From: a virus
Reading direction: 5' to 3' (one strand)
DNA length: 54,688 nucleotides
IMG/VR virus record: IMGVR_UViG_3300028557_000048
Span: 1 to 54,688 of that record
Part shown: positions 24,392 through 32,656 of the stretch, one piece after another
How positions within the stretch are numbered: position 1 is the first letter of the stretch
Layout: the number at the start of each line of letters is the position of its first letter
Notes under the pieces: generated by a model
What the model was told of the DNA's origin: nothing
The model's database searches: none
Seen by the model: the letters and a program-made list of their open reading frames with translations, nothing else
Translations under genes and position numbers: made by a program

Positions 24392-27300
24392 ATGGCACTA
24401 GATGATATTAAGCTTAAAGGTCGGATAAAGGGAACTAAGCATGATTCCGGCGGCGGAGTCACGTATGATGTTCCAATGATTGGAATTGTTAAAGATAACA
24501 TTGATCCGACACGCGCAGGTAGAATCAAAGTTTATCTCAGTGAGCAAGGAAGTCCAAATTCTGACGATTCAGCTAACTGGGTAACTGTTAACTTTTTAAG
24601 TAGTTTTTTTGGTAGGGTGACCCCGCAAGCAGGTCAAACCGGGTTAGGCTCTTACGTTGACAACGCAAGTTCGTATGGGCAATGGCAAGCCCCACCGGAT
24701 ATTGGAACTGAAGTAATTTGCTTGTTTATTAACGGTGATCCTAACTATGGATTCTACATAGGTGCAATTCCTAACCCAGAAGCATTGCATATGCTCCCTG
24801 CTATCGGTGGGGCAGATTCTATCGTTCCTAATTCCGGAGAAGCAGAAAGCTATGGCGGAGCAACAAGATTACCGACATCCAACTTCAATACCAATAACGC
24901 CGACCTAAGAGATAGTAATGAATTCTTAAATTCTCCCAGACCGGTTCATAGTTATACGGCATCGATCATGCACCAACAGGGAATTATACGTGATCCTCTT
25001 AGAGGACCTATAGGTTCTAGCGCGTCTCGCGAAGCTGTTTCGCGTGTTGGCTGGGGCGTAGCCACTCCGGGTAGACCTATTTATGAGGGTGGGTACGACG
25101 ATCAAACTATCGCTTCTAACTTAGATACAACGAAGGGCGAACAATTAAAAGTTGTGGCACGCCGCGGCGGCCACTCGTTGATCATGGATGATGGGGACAT
25201 CATTGGTCGAGACCAACTTATCAGACTTAGAACTTCGTTGGGTCATCAGATTTTGATGAGCGATGACGGACAGACGTTGCAGATATTGCATTCAAATGGA
25301 CAGTCATATGTCGAATTAGGCAAAGAAGGTACAGTCGATATCTACTCAACTAACTCGATCAATATGCGTACTCAAGGGGACTTCAACATTCATGCAGACC
25401 GTAATGTAAACATACATGCTACTGATACATTAAATCTACATGGTAAAACTATTAATATCGATAGTGAACAAGACTTGAAAGTGCGTGCTGGTAAGAATTT
25501 TGAAACACAAGCAGTAGGCAAATACACGGTTAAGGCAGGTGCGGCATTGGCACTTAATTCTGGGCAAGAAGCATCTATGAATGCAACCGGATTGACTTAT
25601 ATCAATGGCTCACAAGTAAACATTAACAAAGGATTGCCCACTACTTCGGCTAAGCCAGTAACTGCAATTCCAATAAAAGCACAGACTGACACACTATACG
25701 ATGCACAAAAAGGTTTTGCCGCCGCACCCGGCAAGCTACAGACTATCACTTCCCGTGCACCTGCTCATTACCCGTGGGCTAATGCAGGACAGGGGGTTGA
25801 TGTCAAGAACTCGCTTAATGCAGAAGACAACATTCCACAATCTCCTTCTCCTTCAGTGCAACAAGTAAATCAAGCTGCATCTACCGCAGGTGTCGCGCCG
25901 CCTGCGGAGACAACTAATCAATCTGTTCCCACAGTTCAGCCGGTCTCTCCTGGGATGGATGTTAATACGACCAGTGCCGTACTAAGTCAGGTCGCGACCA
26001 GTGCCGCACAAGGTCCGTTGTCTGCTGCGGTTGATATAGGCACTGCAATAGTCAATATTGGGAACGGGGCCAAAGCAGGGGCTATCGGGTCATTTGCGAT
26101 GACTCCCACACAGATGGCATCATCGGGGGTTATCAAACCCGGCTCTGACATTCTGATCAATAAACTAATACAAGCAGGCAAGTCAATTGCACAATCTCTT
26201 CCAAACAGCATGTTTACTGGTATAGCAGGAGCTTCTACGTTGTCTTCGTTTGTGTCAAATACAACTGCACAAACTGAAGCAATGGTTAACAATTTACAAA
26301 AAGCACAAAAGGCATTGGGCATGATTGGAGTCATCACCGGCAAAGAATCACCGGGGATGCTTTCTGGATTAATAACGGCCGCCGCAACAGTGGGGGTGTC
26401 ACAAACAGTTCAGGCAGTACGACATATCGCACAATCTATTACTGTTAGCGGAGATACTAATACGTTAGGTGGTTCAACTGCCGGATCAAATACAAACACA
26501 ACGGGTAGAAATATTAATCAATTTGGAAATAGTGTTGTTGGGGCATTAACTCAAGTGTTAAATCCATTGGGTAGTCCAGTGACTGGAGTATTAAGCTCAC
26601 TTCCAAACGGAGAAAGTTCTGTCACTAATGCGTTGCGGGCAATTGGTGCAGGGAGTATTGCAGGAAAACTAGCATCTCTCACGGGAGGATTGGGAGGCAT
26701 CTCACAATCTATCGGTGGATTATTGGGTAATGCAAATTCAAACGGCAAAGACCTAGCTAGTGCATTGATCAGTGACAGAGGAGTAGCCGGCGCGGCGTTC
26801 CAGTCTATTGTTAGTTCGTTCGTGCCATTGACTCCGGGAGTAGCGCAGAGCTTATCTGCTATCGCCCAAGCGGCAGCTGCCGGTAAGGCATTAAATTCTA
26901 GTCAAATAACTCAGTTAGGTAGTTCATTAATTAGTTCGTTAAGTGGATCATCGATTAATGTATCCGGAGTGTTGGGTGGTCTAGACAGATTGGGTGGATT
27001 AGGTAGTGCTGCAGGGGCATTAGGTAGATTGGGTGGATTAGGTAGTGCTGCAGGGGCATTAGGCGGGCTAGCCGGGCTTGGCGGTCTTGGTGGATTAGCA
27101 GGGCTAGCTGGGCTTGGTGGCGGCGGTGCGGTGTCAATCGGTGGCGTACTTTCGTTCTCGTCATTGGGTAAACTAGCTGCTGGCATCATCACCGGCGGCA
27201 ATGCGTTCGGTATAGGCGGAATATTAAACATCGCTAGGGGCGGGATCACAGGACAAATTGCAGGACTCGCCCAAAATGGCGTCAGTGGTGCAATTAACGG

Positions 27301-28663
27301 TGCATTGGGTAGTGTAACCGGTTCAGTGGGAGGTTTGGCACCCGATGCATTGGGTAGCTTAGGTAGTCAGATAGCGGGCGCAGCGAACGCCGGTTTAGCA
27401 AGAACCTTCACCGGCGCGATAAACAATGCAGTAGGGGGTACCATATCTGGGGCATTGAACAACGCCGTTGCTGGCGTAGTTAATAATATTTCTGCCGGAT
27501 CAATCAACAATACTATCGCCGGTATTACCGGCGTAGCTTCGGTCATACAACACGGTTCGGCTGCTAGTGTTAATAGTCTCGTTGCCGGAAATACAACTAC
27601 TATAGGTGGAATTACTGGAATCATTAACTCCACTACTACTGCTACTGCTAATTTGGGAAATATCGCAGGAAAAGTACAAAATGCAGTAGATAATGTCACT
27701 AGTATTTCGGGTGCAGGATTATCGGGTGTATCAGGGGGAATATCATCTTTGATCAAGGCAGCTTCGGCTACTCAGTCAGGCTCGAAGTCATCCGTCGCTT
27801 CGCTTATTTCAAGTGGTATTAGTGCATTACCTGCAGGATTAAATTCTATTTCTAATGTGTTGAATAAAGCAGTAAACATAACTAATTCTATTCCGGGAGC
27901 AGGAAAACTTTCCGGGCTTATCAAAGATGCACAGTCGGCAGTAATGAACGGATTACCTAACATCGTGAATAGCGTTATAGGTAAAAACAATTCACTGGGT
28001 TCATTGATTGCAACCGGACTATCTATTGGAGAAGGGTCACAGCTTTCTTCTATATTGGCGAGCCTATCGTCTAGTGGTAAATCACAGATCAAGTTGCCGC
28101 AAGTTGGATTTAATACCTTTGCTAGAGAAGCAATAACAGCAAAAATAAGTAATTTGTTAGGTAATCCTAAGATTCCGTTACCAAATCTACTAGGGGAAGT
28201 GCCACCCGATTTACAGAATGCTGTCGCGGCCCTAACTAATATTAGTAATGAAATATTTAAAGTGCAAGATGAGTTAGGTCAATGGAATCAAAAGATTGAG
28301 CAAGCAAAGAATGCGTTTTATGCTGCTGAACAGAATCTACCACAAGGTGATCCAACTATCACCCAATTGCGTCTGGTTTGGAAACAGACATTTAATGATT
28401 CGGCACGTTTGCGATTAGTAGAACGACTAGCTGAATTGGGCTCTGGAACGAGAGGAGCAAACCCCAATTCTAACACTTCGGGAACTGGTGTAGTATCGGC
28501 AGTACAAAACATCACGTCTACTTTAAATGGTATACCAAATCCCGGAACACGAACAACCGGAAGCGACAATCTATCGGGATCATTGAATGATACTGCATCT
28601 CTCTTTAATACACTGGTGTCATCAACTACAAGAGTTTCTAATTTTGGGCTAAGCAATACATGA
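24392..28663 (+). CDS. 5: gp5-like baseplate hub spike with giant Gly/Ala-rich extension, no lysozyme domain
   Basis: The 1423-residue protein begins with a gp5/VgrG OB-fold: DVPMIGIVKDNIDPTRAGRI (about 26-45), WQAPPDIGTEVICLFINGDP (about 99-118) and GFYIGAIPNPE. A triple-stranded beta-helix follows at about 290-415, shown by repeats such as INMRTQGDFNIHADRNVNIH and TLNLHGKTINIDSEQDLKV. T4 gp5 has a lysozyme domain between these; none is seen here. Next comes a very long Gly/Ala/Ser/Leu/Ile-rich region (about 540-1240), including a 39-bp tandem repeat. A helical C-terminus follows (about 1250-1350, ISNEIFKVQDELGQWNQKIE). The protein should form the central membrane-piercing spike; the role of the low-complexity part is unknown. 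Confidence 0.85.
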   Translation: MALDDIKLKGRIKGTKHDSGGGVTYDVPMIGIVKDNIDPTRAGRIKVYLSEQGSPNSDDSANWVTVNFLSSFFGRVTPQAGQTGLGSYVDNASSYGQWQAPPDIGTEVICLFINGDPNYGFYIGAIPNPEALHMLPAIGGADSIVPNSGEAESYGGATRLPTSNFNTNNADLRDSNEFLNSPRPVHSYTASIMHQQGIIRDPLRGPIGSSASREAVSRVGWGVATPGRPIYEGGYDDQTIASNLDTTKGEQLKVVARRGGHSLIMDDGDIIGRDQLIRLRTSLGHQILMSDDGQTLQILHSNGQSYVELGKEGTVDIYSTNSINMRTQGDFNIHADRNVNIHATDTLNLHGKTINIDSEQDLKVRAGKNFETQAVGKYTVKAGAALALNSGQEASMNATGLTYINGSQVNINKGLPTTSAKPVTAIPIKAQTDTLYDAQKGFAAAPGKLQTITSRAPAHYPWANAGQGVDVKNSLNAEDNIPQSPSPSVQQVNQAASTAGVAPPAETTNQSVPTVQPVSPGMDVNTTSAVLSQVATSAAQGPLSAAVDIGTAIVNIGNGAKAGAIGSFAMTPTQMASSGVIKPGSDILINKLIQAGKSIAQSLPNSMFTGIAGASTLSSFVSNTTAQTEAMVNNLQKAQKALGMIGVITGKESPGMLSGLITAAATVGVSQTVQAVRHIAQSITVSGDTNTLGGSTAGSNTNTTGRNINQFGNSVVGALTQVLNPLGSPVTGVLSSLPNGESSVTNALRAIGAGSIAGKLASLTGGLGGISQSIGGLLGNANSNGKDLASALISDRGVAGAAFQSIVSSFVPLTPGVAQSLSAIAQAAAAGKALNSSQITQLGSSLISSLSGSSINVSGVLGGLDRLGGLGSAAGALGRLGGLGSAAGALGGLAGLGGLGGLAGLAGLGGGGAVSIGGVLSFSSLGKLAAGIITGGNAFGIGGILNIARGGITGQIAGLAQNGVSGAINGALGSVTGSVGGLAPDALGSLGSQIAGAANAGLARTFTGAINNAVGGTISGALNNAVAGVVNNISAGSINNTIAGITGVASVIQHGSAASVNSLVAGNTTTIGGITGIINSTTTATANLGNIAGKVQNAVDNVTSISGAGLSGVSGGISSLIKAASATQSGSKSSVASLISSGISALPAGLNSISNVLNKAVNITNSIPGAGKLSGLIKDAQSAVMNGLPNIVNSVIGKNNSLGSLIATGLSIGEGSQLSSILASLSSSGKSQIKLPQVGFNTFAREAITAKISNLLGNPKIPLPNLLGEVPPDLQNAVAALTNISNEIFKVQDELGQWNQKIEQAKNAFYAAEQNLPQGDPTITQLRLVWKQTFNDSARLRLVERLAELGSGTRGANPNSNTSGTGVVSAVQNITSTLNGIPNPGTRTTGSDNLSGSLNDTASLFNTLVSSTTRVSNFGLSNT
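26987..27064 (+). repeat. 39-bp tandem repeat (two units) in gene 5
   Basis: Units 26987-27025 and 27026-27064 are identical except for the last base. They encode RLGGLGSAAGALG repeated and lead into a GLAGLGGLGG run. The unit is 13 codons, so the frame is kept. Confidence 0.9.
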
Positions 28664-28692
28664 GGACTAGTCAGTTGGTCGATCAGCAAACG

Positions 28693-28700
28693 GATAAATA
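28693..28700 (+). promoter_or_regulatory. Late promoter octamer GATAAATA before gene 25
   Basis: GATAAATA lies 18 nt before the ATG at 28719, with AAGGA 7 nt before the ATG. Confidence 0.6.
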
Positions 28701-28718
28701 AAATTATAAGGAAATATC

Positions 28719-29204
28719 ATGGCAACATACATAGGATTTAGCACGATCAATGCAAATAAACCAAAGACAACTAACCCAGTCAGCCCCCCAAATGGCGGCT
28801 TTGGCACAGATCAGATCGGCGGACTAGACGGCGGCTTTGGTTCTATACTAGAACCGTTGAACTGGGGAAAGAAATTTAGATTGGTAGACGCGCCACTAGT
28901 GATACAAGACTTCTTGAATGCGTTAAACATTCCCAAAGGTCAAAAAGTTGGGCAACCAGCTTATGGAACCACATTGTGGTCATTCTTGTTTGAGCCCAAC
29001 ACACGAGACGTACAGTTTCAACTAGAAAACGAGATCAGGCGTTTGGCGAGTGAAGATCCTAGAATGACGTTAGCCTACGTAAAATCATTTCCTAAAGAGA
29101 ATGGCATATTAATTGAACTTCAAGTAGCTATAAATCCATATAATCAACCGGCAGTAGTCAACATCTACTTTGACAGGAATTCTCGCAGTGCAGGACTGAT
29201 CTAA
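28719..29204 (+). CDS. 25: Baseplate wedge protein gp25
   Basis: The 161-residue protein belongs to the GPW/gp25 family, the wedge subunit that also helps start sheath assembly. It is recognised by the VDAPLVIQDFLNALNIPKGQ region, the segment YGTTLWSFLFEPNT (about 87-100), and LENEIRRLASEDPRM (about 107-121) with the conserved DPR/EPR turn. The N-terminal 40 residues are Gly/Asn/Pro-rich and are extra compared with T4 gp25 (132 residues). A late octamer and an AAGGA site precede the ATG. It lies directly before gene 6, a frequent pairing in myoviruses. Confidence 0.93.
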   Translation: MATYIGFSTINANKPKTTNPVSPPNGGFGTDQIGGLDGGFGSILEPLNWGKKFRLVDAPLVIQDFLNALNIPKGQKVGQPAYGTTLWSFLFEPNTRDVQFQLENEIRRLASEDPRMTLAYVKSFPKENGILIELQVAINPYNQPAVVNIYFDRNSRSAGLI

Positions 29205-29227
29205 TCAAATTACGCTCTTTTCCGAAT

Positions 29228-29235
29228 GATAAATA
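29228..29235 (+). promoter_or_regulatory. Late promoter octamer GATAAATA before gene 6
   Basis: GATAAATA lies 20 nt before the ATG at 29256, with AGAGAG between. An upstream ATG at 29226 overlaps the octamer and is therefore rejected as the start. Confidence 0.6.
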
Positions 29236-29255
29236 TATCAAAAGAGAGTAACTCT

Positions 29256-32200
29256 ATGGCCACATCCTCAAGACAGTCATCATTATTCGGAGCAAATGAT
29301 TGGAAGACTATCTATCAGACCTTCCAAGAATCTGATTTCAGAAGCTATGATTATGAAACTCTTCGGAAGAGTTTTATTGACTATTTGCGGAATTACTATC
29401 CTGAAACTTTTAATGACTATGTTGAATCTTCAGAATTTATTGCCCTTCTCGATGTTATGGCATTCATGGGGCAAGGTCTTGCGTTCCGCAATGACCTAAA
29501 TGCGCGTGAAAACTTCATCGACACTGCTGAGCGCAGAGATTCTGTTATTAAACTAGCTACTTTGGTTGGGTATACTCCAAAACGCAATATCGAGGCTAAT
29601 GGTTATCTCAAAGTTACCAGTATCAAGACCACACAAAACATAACTGATATTAACGGATTAAATCTGAGCAACGTTCCGGTATTATGGAATGATCCTGCAA
29701 ATCCAAATTGGCTTGAGCAATTCAACACAATCGTGAACGCATCACTTGTCAGTACACAAAAGATAGGTCGACCGGGCAACATCGCTGACTTATTGGGAGT
29801 GACCACGTCTGAGTATTCGATTCAAATTCCAACAAACAGTTTACCTATTGTTCCGTTCACGTCGTCTATTGACGGTCAAACAATAAATTTTGAATTAGTC
29901 AGCGCAACCTCGCTTAACGAAGACTACATATATGAAGTACCACCTGCACCGAGCGGCAAATTCAACATGCTGTATCGCAATGACAAATTAGGTTTTGGTA
30001 GTCCTGAATCAGGCTTCTTCTTTTATTTTAAGCAGGGCACTCTTACCACAGTTAACTTCACGTTTCAGCAAGAATTGTCTAATCAAATATTTGAGATTGA
30101 CGTCCAAGGTATCAACAACACAGATACTTGGCTGTTCCAATTAAACAGTGATGGGACCAGGACTGAATGGAAAAAAGTCGATAGCGTATATGCGGATGCA
30201 TATTTGCAAAAAGAAAAGTCAAGTAGAAAACTGTTCTCTGTAAATTCTCGCTTTAACGACCAAGTAACTTATATATTCGGTGACGGTGTATTTTCTGCTA
30301 TCCCGATCGGTAACTTCAGGGCGTATGTCCGTGCAGGCAACGCTCAAACATACAGCATAGAACCCTCAGAGATGAATGGCATCTCAGTATCATTCAACTA
30401 CATCAGTCGACTGGGTCGTCCCGAAACATTAACTGTGGGCTTGACGCTTCCATTAACAGTTAACAATGCACAACAAAGGGAAACGCTACAAGAAATCAAG
30501 CAGCGTGCTCCTACTCGTTATTATACACAGAATAGAATGGTTAACGGAGAAGACTATAATAACTTCCCGTATACATTGTATAGTTCGATCATTAAATCTA
30601 AAGCAATCAACCGTGCTTCAGTTGGTGTTTCTAAGAACCTAGACTTACTTGATCCAACTGGTAAATATTCAAGTACTAATTCTTTTGCTGGCGACGGCGC
30701 ATTATTTCAAAATAATAATGACGGAGTTCTGTCGCTGACTATCAACACGACCAGCGATATTATCGCATTCTTTACGGATACGCTTGCTTCAGTTCTAGCA
30801 TTGACTAGGGCGTCACAGTACTATGTTGATGCAACAGGAAATGCAAGTAATACTTGGTATAAACGATTCAACATTAACACTGCATCAGGGGACGGTACTG
30901 TATATTGGCAAACAAGTTCAGTTGATACCGGCGCCGAATCTGGATATTTCTATAATATAACTGGTAGTTTTTTAGCTCCGTTGTCGATTGGCACATTCAA
31001 TAGTAATAATTGCAAGTATATTACTACTGGAGCCATTATTAAATTCGCTGCACCGTCGGGGCAGTACTTCGACAACAACAATCGATTAGTGTCGGGTATC
31101 GCTCCGTCCCCCGAAAACAATTATATTTGGACAACGGTACTCAATGTAATAGGTGACGGCTCGAACAATGGTTCAGGTAGTTTTGCTAACGGCTCTGGTC
31201 CCGTCAAAGTCAATGGCTTTGTTCCGTCAGGCGCAATCTTGTCGCAAGTAATCCCTGTGTTTGATAATGCATTGTCAACTAACCTTATCCAAGAATGTAT
31301 CGTTAGAATGGAATTAAATCAAGATTTTACTCTTGTGTTTAATAATTCTATTGCAGTCAACCAAGAGCGCTGGTCAATCGAATCTATCAATAATACAAAT
31401 TACTTTGTTAAATTTACAAGCACTGGAGCAAATAAGTATGCTATCGCATATAGATCATTGAAGTATTATTTTGGATCAGTAGCAGAGACTAGGTTTACTT
31501 ACTCTAGCGGCGAGTTAGTCTATGATCCCTTTTCAGGTAAGATCATTCAAGATTTCGTGAATATCTTACCAATCAATACTCAATATGGAAGCAGTGTTCC
31601 TTTGGGCAAAGAAGTCAAAGTTAATATCTTAGGTCAGACAGTAGAATCGGACGGATATATCAACGACTTTGAAGTTGAAGTCGCGGCTACTGACATTAAC
31701 AATAGCCAACTAATACTAAATCCAGAGTTCTTTAGCAGTGTAACTGGATATGTTTCTGGAAGCCAAAACGTAGGCATCTATGTGTTCTTTGAAACAGTGC
31801 AAGATCCTATCAATCTTACTAGACAGTACATCATCCCCTCATCATCTGTGGAGTATCAATACCCAACAATTTCACAAATTGAAACAGTAAAGTATGATTA
31901 TCCACTGGGGCAATTGTTTTATGCTTATACAGAAAATAAATTTTATAAGTCTGTACAAGACCAAACGGTAACTACCCCATATTACATAATGACAATTCAA
32001 CCTCAGTATTCGAAGCAAGTTGGAAGACAGGGACTTGCTTTCCAATATCGACACAATTCGAATAACACTACTCGTATCGATCCAGTGACGACCAACATTA
32101 TCGATTTGTATGTAGTAACACAAGCATACTATACTTCTTATACAAATTGGATTGTTGATACGACCAATACTATTCCTAAACCACTTCGTCCAACTATCAA

Positions 32201-32648
32201 TGAACTCAACCAAGAATATGGACAAGTACAAGACTACAAAATGCTGTCAGATGCAGTAATTCTAAACAGCGTTATGTTCAAACCGTTATTTGGCGCTAAA
32301 GCAGATGCTGCATTGCAGGGCACTATCAAAGTCATCAAAGATAGCAATACTAATGCGAGTGATAGTGAAATTAGAAGTGCTGTCTTAGCTGCAATGAATA
32401 ATTACTTTAATATTAATAACTGGAACTTTGGAGATACTTTCTATTTCTCAGAACTGAGTGCATACTTACACGCTGAGTGTGGTGATCTTATTAGTTCTGC
32501 TGTATTAGTATCGAATGATCCTACCAAACCTTTCGGGGACCTATATGAAATTAAATGCATGCCATATGAAATTTTTGTAAATGCCGCCACTGCAAATGAC
32601 GTATTAGTAGTACCGGCCCTAACACCCACTCAATTACAGGTAAGATAA
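29256..32648 (+). CDS. 6: Baseplate wedge protein gp6
   Basis: The 1130-residue protein has the gp6 N-terminal block in fine detail: FRSYDYETLRKSFIDYLRNY, then SSEFIALLDVMAFMGQGLAF, RNDLNARENFIDTAERRDS and LATLVGYTPKRNIEANGYL. It also has the central QEIKQRAPTRYYTQNRMVNG block, in which ARxxxTQNRxVxxxDY is the wedge (gpJ/gp6) core motif. It forms the wedge dimer ring of the baseplate with gp7 and gp53. Length is greater than T4 gp6 (660) but usual for environmental relatives. The ATG at 29256 is chosen because AGAGAG lies 7 nt before it and the upstream ATG sits in the promoter. The stop codon overlaps the octamer-like sequence preceding the giant gene. Confidence 0.92.
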   Translation: MATSSRQSSLFGANDWKTIYQTFQESDFRSYDYETLRKSFIDYLRNYYPETFNDYVESSEFIALLDVMAFMGQGLAFRNDLNARENFIDTAERRDSVIKLATLVGYTPKRNIEANGYLKVTSIKTTQNITDINGLNLSNVPVLWNDPANPNWLEQFNTIVNASLVSTQKIGRPGNIADLLGVTTSEYSIQIPTNSLPIVPFTSSIDGQTINFELVSATSLNEDYIYEVPPAPSGKFNMLYRNDKLGFGSPESGFFFYFKQGTLTTVNFTFQQELSNQIFEIDVQGINNTDTWLFQLNSDGTRTEWKKVDSVYADAYLQKEKSSRKLFSVNSRFNDQVTYIFGDGVFSAIPIGNFRAYVRAGNAQTYSIEPSEMNGISVSFNYISRLGRPETLTVGLTLPLTVNNAQQRETLQEIKQRAPTRYYTQNRMVNGEDYNNFPYTLYSSIIKSKAINRASVGVSKNLDLLDPTGKYSSTNSFAGDGALFQNNNDGVLSLTINTTSDIIAFFTDTLASVLALTRASQYYVDATGNASNTWYKRFNINTASGDGTVYWQTSSVDTGAESGYFYNITGSFLAPLSIGTFNSNNCKYITTGAIIKFAAPSGQYFDNNNRLVSGIAPSPENNYIWTTVLNVIGDGSNNGSGSFANGSGPVKVNGFVPSGAILSQVIPVFDNALSTNLIQECIVRMELNQDFTLVFNNSIAVNQERWSIESINNTNYFVKFTSTGANKYAIAYRSLKYYFGSVAETRFTYSSGELVYDPFSGKIIQDFVNILPINTQYGSSVPLGKEVKVNILGQTVESDGYINDFEVEVAATDINNSQLILNPEFFSSVTGYVSGSQNVGIYVFFETVQDPINLTRQYIIPSSSVEYQYPTISQIETVKYDYPLGQLFYAYTENKFYKSVQDQTVTTPYYIMTIQPQYSKQVGRQGLAFQYRHNSNNTTRIDPVTTNIIDLYVVTQAYYTSYTNWIVDTTNTIPKPLRPTINELNQEYGQVQDYKMLSDAVILNSVMFKPLFGAKADAALQGTIKVIKDSNTNASDSEIRSAVLAAMNNYFNINNWNFGDTFYFSELSAYLHAECGDLISSAVLVSNDPTKPFGDLYEIKCMPYEIFVNAATANDVLVVPALTPTQLQVR

Positions 32649-32651
32649 GTA
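32644..32651 (+). promoter_or_regulatory. Weak late-like octamer GATAAGTA 5 nt before the giant gene ATG
   Basis: The sequence reads GATAAGTA, TATAC, ATG and overlaps the gene 6 stop. It has one change from GATAAATA and the same distance to the ATG as at genes 20 and 8084-9808. No Shine-Dalgarno is seen. Confidence 0.25.
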
Positions 32652-32656
32652 TATAC

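Noticed and set aside
26911-27756. Pro/Ala-rich minus-strand ORFs opposite gene 5
   Set aside because: These are shadows of the Gly/Ala-rich coding repeats; no ribosome sites, and the plus strand is clearly coding.
29226-29255. Upstream ATG start for gene 6
   Set aside because: It lies in the late promoter octamer; the ATG at 29256 has AGAGAG at a good distance.
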